Positions 26,994-36,582 are shown, counted from the stretch's first letter. The stretch is DNA of 64,000 bases from Tenacibaculum ovolyticum DSM 18103 (GCF_000430545.1 NZ_KE387164.1:302769-366768); one strand, 5' to 3'. The notes: generated from the letters alone by a model not told the origin. Made by a program: numbers and translations.

Positions 26994-28307
26994 TTATAAG
27001 TCAAAACCAATACTAACACCTAGTTTTTTTGCGATTAATTTATTAATACGCTTCTTTACTTCTGGTATTTTTACGCTTTCTAAAACTGTATTTGCAAATG
27101 CATACATTAATAATGCTTTTGCTTCTTTCTTTGGAATACCACGTTGTTGCATGTAAAATAAAGCATCTTCATCTAGTTGTCCGATAGTACAACCGTGAGA
27201 ACATTTTACATCATCAGCAAAAATTTCTAATTGAGGTTTTGCATTAATGGTAGCTTTATCACTTACTAAAACATTATTGTTTTGTTGATAAGCATTTGTT
27301 TTCTGAGCTTCTTTTTCAACAACAACTTTTCCGTTAAAAACAGCTGTAGAACGATCGTCGTAAATCCCTTTATAATCTTGATGAGATTCACAATTTGGCT
27401 CAATATGATGTACTAAAGTATGATGGTCTACATGTTGTTTCCCTTCTGTAATTGTAATACCTTTTAATATAGAGTCAATATATTCTCCTCTTTGATAAAA
27501 GTTTAAATTATTACGTGTAATATTTCCTCCAAAAGAAAACGTGTGAACAGAAACAATACTGTTTGATTTTTGCTCTATGTAACAATTATCTACCAAAGAA
27601 GCATTCTCATGATCATTCTGTATCTTATAAATATCTACAGTTGCATCTTTTGCTGCAAAAACTTCAGTTACTGAATTTGTTAAAACAGGATTAGAAGTTA
27701 AACTTTGATGACGTTCAATAATTTGAACATGTGCATTTTGTTCAGCAACAATTAAATTACGAGGCTGTGTTAAGGTAGCATCTTCAGAACCAGTCGTGAA
27801 ACTAATAATTTGTATAGGCTTTTCAACTTCAACATTTTTAGGAATGTGTATATATGCACCTTCGTTTGCAAACGCTGTGTTTAATGAAGTTAAATTGTCT
27901 TGCTTTGCTATTTTATTAAAATAGTTTTCAATGATAGCTTTATATTTTGACTTTGTTAATGCCGAAGACATTAAGCAGACATCTATAGTATCGTGTGTTG
28001 TATCTGATAAGAAAGAACTATATTTTCCGTCGATAAACACAATTTTATAGGTGTCAATATCATGGATGAAATATTTCTTTACATCAGCTAAATCTATAGC
28101 AGCTTCCGAATTTGGAAAAATGCTATAATCTTGTTTTAATACAGATTTTAAAGAGGTGTATTTCCAAGCTTCTAATTTCTTAGTAGGAAAGCCTAATTCT
28201 TCAAAATTTTGTAACGCTTTAGTTCTAATATCGTGTACATCAGAATTAACGTTTACGCCATTTTCAAAAGCGACGTATGATGCGGTTAGTTTTTCTTTTA
28301 ACTCCAT
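26994..28307 (-). CDS. sufD: Fe-S cluster assembly scaffold subunit SufD
   Basis: A 437-residue cytoplasmic component of the SufBCD scaffold. The N-terminal helical part (LEAWKYTSLKSVLKQDYS) is followed by the right-handed beta-helix typical of SufB/SufD, with VFNGKVVVEKEAQKTNAYQQNNNVLVS and KCSHGCTIGQLDEDALFYMQQRGI, where a conserved Cys/His pair lies. It forms the complex with SufC and SufB encoded upstream in the same operon. It is the last gene before a terminator, so sufS is not in this operon. Confidence 0.95.
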   Translation of the reverse strand: MELKEKLTASYVAFENGVNVNSDVHDIRTKALQNFEELGFPTKKLEAWKYTSLKSVLKQDYSIFPNSEAAIDLADVKKYFIHDIDTYKIVFIDGKYSSFLSDTTHDTIDVCLMSSALTKSKYKAIIENYFNKIAKQDNLTSLNTAFANEGAYIHIPKNVEVEKPIQIISFTTGSEDATLTQPRNLIVAEQNAHVQIIERHQSLTSNPVLTNSVTEVFAAKDATVDIYKIQNDHENASLVDNCYIEQKSNSIVSVHTFSFGGNITRNNLNFYQRGEYIDSILKGITITEGKQHVDHHTLVHHIEPNCESHQDYKGIYDDRSTAVFNGKVVVEKEAQKTNAYQQNNNVLVSDKATINAKPQLEIFADDVKCSHGCTIGQLDEDALFYMQQRGIPKKEAKALLMYAFANTVLESVKIPEVKKRINKLIAKKLGVSIGFDL

Positions 28308-28313
28308 TGTTTC

Positions 28314-29066
28314 TTAAGAATTAACTTCTTCTTTAATCCAATCATATCCTTTAGCTTCTAATTCTAAAGCTAAAGAAGCATCTCCTGACTTTACAATTTT
28401 ACCATCGTATAATACGTGTACAAAATCGGGAACGATATAATCTAATAAACGCTGGTAGTGTGTAATTACAATTACCGCATTGTCTTTAGACTTTAATTTG
28501 TTTACACCATTAGCTACAATACGTAAAGCATCAATATCTAAACCAGAATCGGTTTCATCTAAAATTGCTAATTTAGGCTCTAACATTGCCATTTGAAAAA
28601 TCTCATTACGTTTCTTTTCACCACCAGAAAACCCTTGGTTTAAAGAACGAGATAAAAACTTACGGTCTATTTCTAATAATTCAGATTTCTCACGAATCAT
28701 TTTTAACATGTCTTTTGCAGGCATGTCTTCTAAACCTTTTGCTTTACGGTTTTCGTTAATTGCAGTTTTAATAAAGTTAGTTACAGAAACTCCAGGGATT
28801 TCTACAGGGTATTGGAATGATAAAAACACACCATTATGTGCTCTTTCTTCAGGAGCTAACTCACTAATATCTTCTCCGTTTAACTCTATTAAACCATCAG
28901 TAACCTCGTACTCTTCTTTTCCAGCGATAACATTGGCTAAAGTACTTTTTCCAGCACCATTTGGCCCCATTATTGCGTGAATTTCACCGGCTTTAACTTC
29001 TAAATTCAATCCTTTTAAGATTGATTTATCTTCTATATTAGCGTGTAAGTTTTCTATTTTTAACAT
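28314..29066 (-). CDS. sufC: Fe-S cluster assembly ATPase SufC
   Basis: A 250-residue ABC-type ATPase that drives the SufBCD scaffold. Walker A GPNGAGKST is near residue 35. The signature region is SGGEKKRNEIFQMA, followed by Walker B LAILDETDSGLD and a switch histidine (VIVITHYQR). The Q-loop is LSFQYPVEIPGV. No membrane segments. Six bases before sufD and 45 after the metallo-beta-lactamase-fold gene. Confidence 0.96.
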   Translation of the reverse strand: MLKIENLHANIEDKSILKGLNLEVKAGEIHAIMGPNGAGKSTLANVIAGKEEYEVTDGLIELNGEDISELAPEERAHNGVFLSFQYPVEIPGVSVTNFIKTAINENRKAKGLEDMPAKDMLKMIREKSELLEIDRKFLSRSLNQGFSGGEKKRNEIFQMAMLEPKLAILDETDSGLDIDALRIVANGVNKLKSKDNAVIVITHYQRLLDYIVPDFVHVLYDGKIVKSGDASLALELEAKGYDWIKEEVNS

Positions 29067-29111
29067 TCTTGATATGCTATTTGCTTTTAGCTTTTGGCTA
29101 TAAGCGTGGTT

Positions 29112-29951
29112 TTAATTTTTTAATATTTCCTCTAATCTTTGAAAGCTCTTTGGAGAGTGTTGAATAATTACCTCTGCATTTTTTTCTTTTGCAAAAGATT
29201 CAAACTTATCCATGCTTTCTAATGTTTGTTTTACGTCATAATTAAAAGAAGGAACTCCTTTATTTGTCCTATTCTCTTCAAAATGATATAAATCACCAGT
29301 TAATAAAATTGGTTTTTCTAAACCTAAATCTATATATAATACTTGATGACCAACTGTATGTCCTGGCATATATTTTATAACAACTGTTCCGTCGCCAAAA
29401 ACATCATAATCACCATTTAGTTTTTTCACCTTTTTAAGTGAAATAACAGCAGTGTTTTTAGTTTTTAACGTGTCAGAAGCCACAGCATTGTATTCATTTT
29501 CTTGTACTAACCATGTAGCTTCTTTCATGTAATTTGCATGGCCTGTATGATCGAAATGAGAATGAGACATTGCAAAGTATTTAAAATCTTCAATTTTAAA
29601 TCCAATAGTTTTTAATTGGTTTGCTAATGAATCGGGTCTTTGCACTGCAAAAACACCACTTGGTTCATGAAAAGGCTCAGGAACTACTAAGTTTTCAGGT
29701 AAACCAGCATCCCACATTAAATTCCCTTTTGGGTGAGAAATTACATAATAAGCATCCGTAAATTGTTTTGTTTGCCCTGTGTAAGTTGTATCTTGAGAAA
29801 AAACTTCTAATTTTTTAACTAGAATAGATCCACCTACTAATTGATGCAACACTACTTTTGCTTTTTTCTCAACCGTTTTCTCTTCTTTTTTTTCTGTGTT
29901 TTTACAACCTATAATTGCTAAACCTAGAAATAATAAAAATACATTTTTCAT
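29112..29951 (-). CDS. Metallo-beta-lactamase-fold lipoprotein in the suf operon
   Basis: A 279-residue envelope lipoprotein (lipid cysteine C16 in IIGC). The MBL-fold motifs are intact: SHSHFDHTGH (HxHxDH), MPGHTVGHQV with the third-metal histidine, and LTGDLYHF with the bridging aspartate. The arrangement resembles AHL-lactonase-type N-acyl homoserine lactone hydrolases, but this is a periplasmic lipoprotein. It is sandwiched between sufB (17-base gap) and sufC (45-base gap), although Fe-S assembly is cytoplasmic. Substrate and reason for the placement are unknown. Confidence 0.85.
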   Translation of the reverse strand: MKNVFLLFLGLAIIGCKNTEKKEEKTVEKKAKVVLHQLVGGSILVKKLEVFSQDTTYTGQTKQFTDAYYVISHPKGNLMWDAGLPENLVVPEPFHEPSGVFAVQRPDSLANQLKTIGFKIEDFKYFAMSHSHFDHTGHANYMKEATWLVQENEYNAVASDTLKTKNTAVISLKKVKKLNGDYDVFGDGTVVIKYMPGHTVGHQVLYIDLGLEKPILLTGDLYHFEENRTNKGVPSFNYDVKQTLESMDKFESFAKEKNAEVIIQHSPKSFQRLEEILKN

Positions 29952-29968
29952 TTGTTAACTTTTATCGA

Positions 29969-31417
29969 TTATCCTACAGAACCTTCTAAAGATATTTCTA
30001 ATAACTTTTGGGCTTCTACAGCGAACTCCATTGGTAGTTTGTTTAATACTTCTTTACTAAACCCGTTAACAATTAAAGCAATTGCCTTTTCGGTATCAAT
30101 TCCACGTTGATTACAATAAAATAATTGATCTTCACCAATCTTACTAGTTGTAGCTTCGTGTTCTATCTGTGCCGATTTGTTTTTTGTTTCGATATATGGA
30201 AACGTGTGTGCACCACATTCATTACCCATTAATAAAGAATCACATTGAGAGAAGTTACGAGCATTTTCTGCACGTGGTCCGATTTGAACTAAACCTCTAT
30301 AACTATTTTGTGATTTCCCCGCTGATATTCCTTTAGAAATAATAGTTGACTTAGTGTTTTTTCCTAAGTGAATCATTTTAGTTCCTGTATCCGCTTGCTG
30401 ATAGTTGTTGGTTACTGCAATTGAATAAAATTCACCAACTGAATTGTTTCCTTTCAATATACAACTAGGGTATTTCCAAGTAACAGCAGATCCTGTTTCA
30501 ACCTGTGTCCAAGATACTTTTGCATTAGTTTCGCAAATGGCTCTTTTTGTAACGAAATTGTATACACCACCTTTCCCCTCTGCATTTCCAGGGTACCAAT
30601 TTTGAACTGTAGAATATTTGATTTCTGAATCATCTAAAGCTATTAATTCAACCACAGCTGCGTGTAATTGATTCTCATCTCTACTTGGTGCTGTACAACC
30701 TTCTAAATACGAAACGTAACTTCCTTTGTCAGCAACAACTAAAGTTCTTTCGAATTGACCAGTTCCACCTTCATTAATTCTAAAGTATGTTGATAATTCC
30801 ATCGGGCAACGAACACCTTTAGGAATGTAACAGAATGATCCGTCAGAAAATACTGCAGAATTTAATGCGGCATAAAAATTATCGGTAGTTGGTACAACAG
30901 TACCTAAATATTTCTTTACTAATTCAGGGTGTTCTTGAATTGCTTCAGAAATAGGCATAAAAATAATACCTTTTTTACCTAATGTTTCTTTGAATGTTGT
31001 TGCAACAGAAACAGAGTCCATTACAATATCAACAGCTACATTGGCTAATTTCTTTTGCTCATCTAAAGAAATACCTAAACGTTTAAAAGTATCCAATAAT
31101 TCTGGATCAACTTCATCTAAACTATTTAATTTTGGTTTTTCTTTTGGTGCAGAATAGTATGCTATGTCTTGAAATTTTGGTTTTTCATAATGAACATTAG
31201 CCCATTCTGGTTCTTCCATTTTTTCCCAAACTCTAAATGCCTCTATACGCCATTCAGTCATCCATTCTGGTTCGTTTTTCTTTTTAGATATAGCACGAAC
31301 CACATCTTCATTTAACCCTTTTGCAAAGGTTTCACTTTCAATATCAGTATAAAAACCATATTCATATTCTTTGGTTTTTAACTCTTCTCTTAAATCGTCT
31401 TCGGTATACTTGCTCAT
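29969..31417 (-). CDS. sufB: Fe-S cluster assembly protein SufB
   Basis: A 482-residue scaffold subunit on which Fe-S clusters form. Conserved stretches: [89 protein letters not shown] text, and C-terminal [22 protein letters not shown]. The start at 31417 (MSKYTEDDL) is chosen because the open frame beyond it, to 31465, overlaps sufA and does not resemble SufB. Second gene of the suf operon. Confidence 0.95.
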   Translation of the reverse strand: MSKYTEDDLREELKTKEYEYGFYTDIESETFAKGLNEDVVRAISKKKNEPEWMTEWRIEAFRVWEKMEEPEWANVHYEKPKFQDIAYYSAPKEKPKLNSLDEVDPELLDTFKRLGISLDEQKKLANVAVDIVMDSVSVATTFKETLGKKGIIFMPISEAIQEHPELVKKYLGTVVPTTDNFYAALNSAVFSDGSFCYIPKGVRCPMELSTYFRINEGGTGQFERTLVVADKGSYVSYLEGCTAPSRDENQLHAAVVELIALDDSEIKYSTVQNWYPGNAEGKGGVYNFVTKRAICETNAKVSWTQVETGSAVTWKYPSCILKGNNSVGEFYSIAVTNNYQQADTGTKMIHLGKNTKSTIISKGISAGKSQNSYRGLVQIGPRAENARNFSQCDSLLMGNECGAHTFPYIETKNKSAQIEHEATTSKIGEDQLFYCNQRGIDTEKAIALIVNGFSKEVLNKLPMEFAVEAQKLLEISLEGSVG

Positions 31418-31434
31418 AAAATTGAGATGTAATG

Positions 31435-31764
31435 TTATAAAGAAAAACTTTCCCCGCAACCACATGTGCGGTTTGCATTGGGGTTGTTAAATACAAATCC
31501 TTTTCCGTTCAAACCACCAGAATATTCTAAGGTAGTTCCTACTAGGTATAAAAAACTTTTTTTATCGACAACAATTTTTACATTATTCTCTTCGAAAACT
31601 TTGTCGTTTTCTTGAGTGCTTTTATCAAATGTTAAGTCGTATGATAAGCCTGAACAACCGCCGCTTTTAACACCTACTCGAACAAAATCGTTTGTAGCAT
31701 CAAAGCCGTCGTCTGTCATTAATTCAATGACCTTCTTTTTTGCTGTGTCTGAAACTTTTATCAT
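31435..31764 (-). CDS. sufA: HesB/IscA-type Fe-S assembly accessory protein
   Basis: A 109-residue A-type carrier that passes Fe-S clusters to target proteins. The three cluster cysteines are seen: GGCSG near residue 37 and the C-terminal CGCGESF. The fold start [13 protein letters not shown] and the AGP-like [13 protein letters not shown] are family-typical. It is the first gene of the suf operon. A minus-strand TATATTTG at 31796-31803 is the likely promoter. Confidence 0.93.
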   Translation of the reverse strand: MIKVSDTAKKKVIELMTDDGFDATNDFVRVGVKSGGCSGLSYDLTFDKSTQENDKVFEENNVKIVVDKKSFLYLVGTTLEYSGGLNGKGFVFNNPNANRTCGCGESFSL

Positions 31765-31795
31765 AATTTAAAATAGATTAAATCTAAATGAACTG

Positions 31796-31803
31796 CAAAT
31801 ATA
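31796..31803 (-). promoter_or_regulatory. Promoter -7 element of the suf operon
   Basis: Minus-strand TATATTTG fits TAnnTTTG, about 32 bases before the sufA ATG. I see no obvious IscR-like operator next to it. Confidence 0.5.
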
Positions 31804-31858
31804 CGATATAAGTCTTACTTTATTGCATAGCCTTTCGTTGTGTGCTGAAATAAGTTTT

Positions 31859-32920
31859 TTATTCTTCTTGAAAATTTAGGTTATTAACAAAATCGTTGTC
31901 AGAAAGAGAAAGTAAAAAAGCTTTTAAGTCTGCCTTGTCTTTATTGGTAATATTTACACCTCCTTGTTTCACTTTTTTCATTAAAGGGTCTATCGTAGGT
32001 GAAGATTTTAAACCTGTTGAATAATGATCAATTACTTCATCTAGCGTATTAAAACGACCGTCGTGCATGTAAGGCGCTGTAAATTTTAAATTACGAATTG
32101 ATGGAGTTTTAAATTTTCCGTTGTCATTCGGGTCTCCAGTAACTTTACCTAAACCTAAGTCTGTTAATACAGCGTCTAAACCATTATTATGAAATTTGTT
32201 ATCTGTCCATAATGGGTTGTTGTTGCTTCCGTGACAATGAAAGCAATCTCCACGAGTTTCATCCATAAAAACATCAAAACCATTCTGTTCTTCTGGGCTT
32301 AACTGCGTTTTTCCTAATAGGTGCCTGTCAAATTTTGAATTACCTGAAATTAATGTTCTTTCGAACTGAGCGAGTGCTTTAGTAATTAAAGTAGAATCGA
32401 TTTTTACATTACCGAAAGCTTCTTTAAAAAGAGTAGGATATTCAGAGTGTTCTTTAATTTTTTGAGCAACATTAGTCCATTTACTATGCATTTCAATAGG
32501 ATTTCTAACAGGCTCTAAAGCTTGTCTTTCGAGACTTAACTCTTTTCCGTCCCAAGTAAAACGCTCATCAAAGTTCCATGCTAAATTAAATAAAGGCATT
32601 GAGTTACGAATACCGAGTTTACCATCAATACCATCACTAAAACGATCACTATCAGTAAAAGCTTTTTTAGGGTCGTGACAAGTGGCACATGATTGTGTAT
32701 TGTCTTTAGATAGTATTTTGTCAAAAAACAATTTCTTACCGAGTGCGATACCTTCTTCTGTTAGCGCATTGCTAGTAGGAATAACTGGAGCAATTAATTT
32801 TTGTTGAAAAAGGGTAGGTATTTTTAAAGATGCAGATGTTGGAGTGTAAATTTCTTCTTCTTTTGACGAACAATTCGTTAAAAGAAGAAGAAACAATATA
32901 TATATACTCCTTTTTATCAT
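31859..32920 (-). CDS. Di-heme cytochrome c peroxidase/MauG family lipoprotein (MbnH-like)
   Basis: A 353-residue lipoprotein (C17 in TNCS) with two c-type heme sites, SCATCH near residue 79 and DCFHCHGSNN near 230. Family motifs include GKKLFFDKILSKDNTQSCATCHDP, RNSMPLFNLAW and KTPSIRNLKFTAPYMHDGRF. Members reduce H2O2 or, as MauG and MbnH do, oxidise residues of a partner protein. The gene immediately upstream encodes an MbnP-like protein, so an MbnH-type modifying role is more likely than plain peroxide removal. Last gene of a four-gene operon. Confidence 0.88.
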   Translation of the reverse strand: MIKRSIYILFLLLLTNCSSKEEEIYTPTSASLKIPTLFQQKLIAPVIPTSNALTEEGIALGKKLFFDKILSKDNTQSCATCHDPKKAFTDSDRFSDGIDGKLGIRNSMPLFNLAWNFDERFTWDGKELSLERQALEPVRNPIEMHSKWTNVAQKIKEHSEYPTLFKEAFGNVKIDSTLITKALAQFERTLISGNSKFDRHLLGKTQLSPEEQNGFDVFMDETRGDCFHCHGSNNNPLWTDNKFHNNGLDAVLTDLGLGKVTGDPNDNGKFKTPSIRNLKFTAPYMHDGRFNTLDEVIDHYSTGLKSSPTIDPLMKKVKQGGVNITNKDKADLKAFLLSLSDNDFVNNLNFQEE

Positions 32921-32926
32921 ATAAGT

Positions 32927-33697
32927 TTATTGAGTAATTGTACCTAAGCTAAAAACGCCATTTTTACCGTTTGCAGACATTAATTTTTGAGCTTCAAAAT
33001 TTGGCATTAGCATAGAATTTAGCTCATTTAAATCCCAATCATTAGGGTTTCTAAACCATTCAGCAGCATTCATTTTAATTTCAACAGTAGCATTGTTTTT
33101 AATAGAAATTACTCCTAGGTCTACTGTAAAAAAAGTATCATCAAACTTTAAGTTTACAGGGTCAGTTTTGTCCACAGCTCTAATAGCATGGTAAGCAAAA
33201 CCTTGTTCTTCTATATCTTTATTAAGAAACTTACCTTCCATTTGCATGTAGTGGTAACCACCACCCAACATATCTGGTACATTCCAAGAAGCTGAATTTA
33301 AATCTTGATAACCTTCTGCTTTATAATTATCATCATTATTAAAGCCAAAAGTCATTGATAAATTATAGGTTCCTTCAGATATTTTTAATGTTGAACTGTG
33401 TATTAAGCTTTCGCTATCACTTAAATCGACTAATTTGTAGTCATCAAAAACAGTTGCTTCATTAGAGCCATTAGTCAATGTCATTTTAGATACTAAATAA
33501 CGTAATTTTTCAATTGAAAGTTTCGTTCCTAGTTTATTGGTGAATTTTGTGTTAGCTAAATCTGATTTTTCAATTGTGGTACCATCCCAATTTTGAGAGA
33601 ATTTTATTTTAACAGAAACTTCTTTGATTAGTTCGTCGTTATCAGAACTGCATGAAAAAAGGGCTAAACTTAAGAATAGGATTAAATATTGTTTCAT
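32927..33697 (-). CDS. MbnP-like copper-associated lipoprotein
   Basis: A 256-residue lipoprotein (C16 in LFSC) matching the MbnP-like domain. It opens with VSVKIKFSQNWDG and has NKLGTKLSIEKLRYLVSKMTL, GYHYMQMEGKF and the tryptophan-rich AAEWFRNPNDWDLNEL. In characterised pairs, MbnP binds copper through a kynurenine that MbnH, a di-heme MauG-type enzyme, makes from a tryptophan. Its neighbour six bases downstream is exactly such an enzyme. Which tryptophan would be modified cannot be settled by eye. Confidence 0.8.
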   Translation of the reverse strand: MKQYLILFLSLALFSCSSDNDELIKEVSVKIKFSQNWDGTTIEKSDLANTKFTNKLGTKLSIEKLRYLVSKMTLTNGSNEATVFDDYKLVDLSDSESLIHSSTLKISEGTYNLSMTFGFNNDDNYKAEGYQDLNSASWNVPDMLGGGYHYMQMEGKFLNKDIEEQGFAYHAIRAVDKTDPVNLKFDDTFFTVDLGVISIKNNATVEIKMNAAEWFRNPNDWDLNELNSMLMPNFEAQKLMSANGKNGVFSLGTITQ

Positions 33698-33699
33698 TT

Positions 33700-35028
33700 T
33701 TATTTCAATTTGATAATTAATAGGTCTGAAAAACCTTTGTTAACTGTTATGTCTTGATTGTTACTACTGCTTTCTCCAACCGCAATAATTGTTCCGTTTG
33801 CCAATTCAATAGCATCATAGCAAAAATCGATTTCTGTACCTCCAACTGTTTGTTGCCACTGTTGATTTCCGTTGTTGTCTATTTTAAGGATCCAAGCATC
33901 GTTTTGACCTTTATTGGTTAATCCATTGTCAGAACTTCTTGAACTCCCTGAAATAAGAAAGCCACCATCTAGTGTTTTATGAACTGATCGTCCTACATCA
34001 AAACTAGAGCCTCCGTAATTTTTTTCCCAAATTAAATCTCCATTAGTATTTATTTTGATAATCCAAAGATCTGCTCCACCGTTGTTTTTTAAAACATCTT
34101 TGTTTTCACTACGAGTATCTCCAATAATAATGAAATTTCCATCATTGGTAGGTGTAATTGCTCTGGCTTCGTCAATCTCACTTCCTCCAAAAGATTTTTC
34201 CCAAAGAAGCGTTCCTGATTTATCAATTTTAACAATCCAAAAATCATAAGAACCTTTGTTGTTTTTTATGTCAACATCAACACTATCTGATGCGCCAATC
34301 ATTAAATAGCCATCAGAAGTTTCGGTAACTCCGTAACAAGTTTCGGTATTTGTGCCTCCAAAATATTTTCGCCATTCAATATTTCCTGATGAGTTTAGTT
34401 TAATACCCCAATAATCACCTCCCGCATGTCGTCTAGCAGCAGATCGGGCATTTCCTAAGCCTCCAGAGGCGGTTACATCTAAAAGGCTTCCAATAAAAAA
34501 ACCATTATCATTTGTTTGAATAATACTAAGGCCCTTATCTGTTCCAGAAAAACCAGTATTTGTTTTCCAAAGAATATCGCCGTTAGCGTTTAGTTTTAAT
34601 ATCCAAATGTCTTCAAAACCTTCGTTAGCGCTTAAATCGCCATCGTTACTTTTGTTGTAACCAATAATAGCAAAGCCATTATCGTTAGTTTTAATTATTT
34701 GATATGCCTTTTCATCTTTAGAACCACCATATGTTTTTTGCCATAGTAATTTATCGTTTTTATCAAACTTTAAAACCCAATAATCATATTGTACATTTGT
34801 TTTTGTTGTTGAAACATCACCATCAATACTTTGGGTAAATCCTAAAACAACATATCCGTTATCAGAAGTTTGAATAACACTTCTAGCTACTTCATTTTTT
34901 GTTCCTCCTAAGGTTTTTGCAAAACCTAGTGTTGGATTTTTAACAACGTTTGGTAGTTGGTCAACATCATTATTACAGCTAATTATTGCAAATATTATGA
35001 CTAAAAGAGTTGAGGTTTTTTTTAACAT
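33700..35028 (-). CDS. Lipoprotein with seven beta-propeller repeats
   Basis: A 442-residue surface lipoprotein (C18 in ISC). After the signal it consists of seven repeats of about 50-60 residues. Each has an aromatic-x-x-GG-T/S start (W-K-x-x-GG), an xTxDNGF/Y segment and a GD/ND-rich turn, then DxWILKLNxNG. Seven such units fit a seven-bladed propeller, related to delta-60-type repeats. Position two bases before the MbnP gene and directly after the choice-of-anchor B gene shows co-transcription. No catalytic residues seen; function unknown. Confidence 0.75.
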   Translation of the reverse strand: MLKKTSTLLVIIFAIISCNNDVDQLPNVVKNPTLGFAKTLGGTKNEVARSVIQTSDNGYVVLGFTQSIDGDVSTTKTNVQYDYWVLKFDKNDKLLWQKTYGGSKDEKAYQIIKTNDNGFAIIGYNKSNDGDLSANEGFEDIWILKLNANGDILWKTNTGFSGTDKGLSIIQTNDNGFFIGSLLDVTASGGLGNARSAARRHAGGDYWGIKLNSSGNIEWRKYFGGTNTETCYGVTETSDGYLMIGASDSVDVDIKNNKGSYDFWIVKIDKSGTLLWEKSFGGSEIDEARAITPTNDGNFIIIGDTRSENKDVLKNNGGADLWIIKINTNGDLIWEKNYGGSSFDVGRSVHKTLDGGFLISGSSRSSDNGLTNKGQNDAWILKIDNNGNQQWQQTVGGTEIDFCYDAIELANGTIIAVGESSSNNQDITVNKGFSDLLIIKLK

Positions 35029-36582
35029 TTATTGCTTTTGTAAAATAAATAAACCGCTATTAATATCACTCACTACAATTTTACCGCTATTAAAATAAGG
35101 GTATACATTCCAAACACCATTAAAATTTGCGGCATCATTATCTATATAAGTGTCAAAATAGCCAGTTTCTGTTATTGTTTTACTTTCAATAGCACTAATA
35201 TCGATAAAACGAACACCTGCTGTGTAGTTCGCTAAATAAAAAGTGTTGTCTTTTATATATCCGTTATGATCTATAGCTGCTGTTGGACCTGTATAAGAAA
35301 AATGCTCAACAGGGTTGTCTAAATCTGTAAAATCAAAAATTATATTTCTTGTTTTATTTCCAAAATTTTGTTCATCTAACTCATCACCTAAAATAAAATA
35401 TTTTTTATCATTTGTAAACCAGCCTTGGTGCGTATATCCAACATTTGCATACGATATTTTAGAGATATTTTTTGGATTCGATTTATCACTAATATCTACA
35501 ATAACAACTTCATTTTCATTGCTGCCTATTAAAATTTCTTTACCTGTGTAATCAGTATCAGGGCCATCATAAATAACAACTTGTGCATCGTGACTATAAT
35601 TGTCGGTTCCCCATTCTCCTTCCTTTACTGGGTTTTTAGGGTCTTGTATATTAATAAATAAAGGACCTCCATTGTTTAAAGGTGTTCCATTTAATTTCGT
35701 TCCTACTGGATATGCATAACCAGAATCTTCATTAATTACGATATTGTGAGCGCGTCCAAACTCTGTAAAATGCGCATCAGCGGTAAAAGTTTCTGGAGCA
35801 TTAGCTACATTTCTCAATTTTGTTAAATCAAAAACTTGCATTCCGTGGTTACTTGCTTCGCTTACAATAAAAGCATGGTCTTTATAAACTTTTACGTCGT
35901 GCCAAGAACTGTTTACAGTTGCTGTAGGTAATTTACCAAGATATGTAGGGTTATTAGTATCGCTTATATCAATAAAAACAGTCCCGTTTTCCACTCCCAT
36001 TATTGCGTATTCTTTATTGGTTGTAGCGTCTGTCCATCCCCAAGAATCATTTCCTTCGGTAGCTCCAAAAGTACTTAGAGGTATGTGTAAAAGTAAGTCG
36101 TAATTATTACAAGGATATATTCCTGCTTTTCCAGAAACGCAAGGAACTTTATTCCCCGTAGGAGTATCGTCACATACATCACCTTTTCCGTCATTATCAC
36201 TATCTTTTTGATCAGGGTTTGCAAAGTCAGGACAGTTGTCTACAGTGTTTGCTATTCCATCCGAATCGTTATCAGCCTCAGCACTATCACACACATCACC
36301 TTTCCCATCATTATCAGTATCTAACTGATCAGGATTTGCAATTAACGGACAATTGTCATCAATATCTTTTACCCCATCATTATCATCATCATCATCACAA
36401 GCATTACCTATACCATCATTGTCAGTATCTAATTGGTCTTCATTAGCTATGTCTGGGCAGTTATCTGTAGTATTAGCTATTTTATCATCATCTCTATCGT
36501 CATCTATTTTTATGGTAGAAGTACAAGAAAATATAGATAAAAGTAAAGTAAGATAAATGATTGATTTAATGTGACTACTCAT
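35029..36582 (-). CDS. Choice-of-anchor B family lipoprotein with calcium-binding TSP3 repeats
   Basis: A 517-residue lipoprotein (C20 in IFSC). Residues 25-145 are thrombospondin type 3-like repeats (DTDNDGIGNACDDDDDNDGV, repeated with NCPxIANPDQ), expected to bind several Ca2+ ions. Residues 150-515 form the choice-of-anchor B domain of LVIVD beta-propeller repeats (VFIDISDTNNPTYLGKLPT, SSWHDVKVYKDHAFI, QVFDLTKL). It is the first gene of the operon with the propeller lipoprotein, MbnP and the di-heme enzyme, abutting the next gene without a gap. The function of this family is not known. Confidence 0.82.
   Translation of the reverse strand: MSSHIKSIIYLTLLLSIFSCTSTIKIDDDRDDDKIANTTDNCPDIANEDQLDTDNDGIGNACDDDDDNDGVKDIDDNCPLIANPDQLDTDNDGKGDVCDSAEADNDSDGIANTVDNCPDFANPDQKDSDNDGKGDVCDDTPTGNKVPCVSGKAGIYPCNNYDLLLHIPLSTFGATEGNDSWGWTDATTNKEYAIMGVENGTVFIDISDTNNPTYLGKLPTATVNSSWHDVKVYKDHAFIVSEASNHGMQVFDLTKLRNVANAPETFTADAHFTEFGRAHNIVINEDSGYAYPVGTKLNGTPLNNGGPLFINIQDPKNPVKEGEWGTDNYSHDAQVVIYDGPDTDYTGKEILIGSNENEVVIVDISDKSNPKNISKISYANVGYTHQGWFTNDKKYFILGDELDEQNFGNKTRNIIFDFTDLDNPVEHFSYTGPTAAIDHNGYIKDNTFYLANYTAGVRFIDISAIESKTITETGYFDTYIDNDAANFNGVWNVYPYFNSGKIVVSDINSGLFILQKQ

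Noticed and set aside
29112..29951. Quorum-quenching AHL lactonase
   Set aside because: The MBL motifs fit, but the lipoprotein signal and suf location give no support for this substrate; only the fold is claimed.
31418..31465. Extended SufB start
   Set aside because: The extra 16 residues overlap sufA and do not resemble SufB; the ATG at 31417 gives the expected MSKYTEDDL start.
36219..36556. Plus-strand open frames opposite the choice-of-anchor B gene
   Set aside because: They are antisense readings of Asp/Asn-rich calcium repeats (His/Gln/Tyr-rich nonsense) within a clear minus-strand gene.
24391..36582. Genomic island or prophage
   Set aside because: No integrase, phage or transposase genes, no tRNA-flanked direct repeats, and base composition looks uniform.
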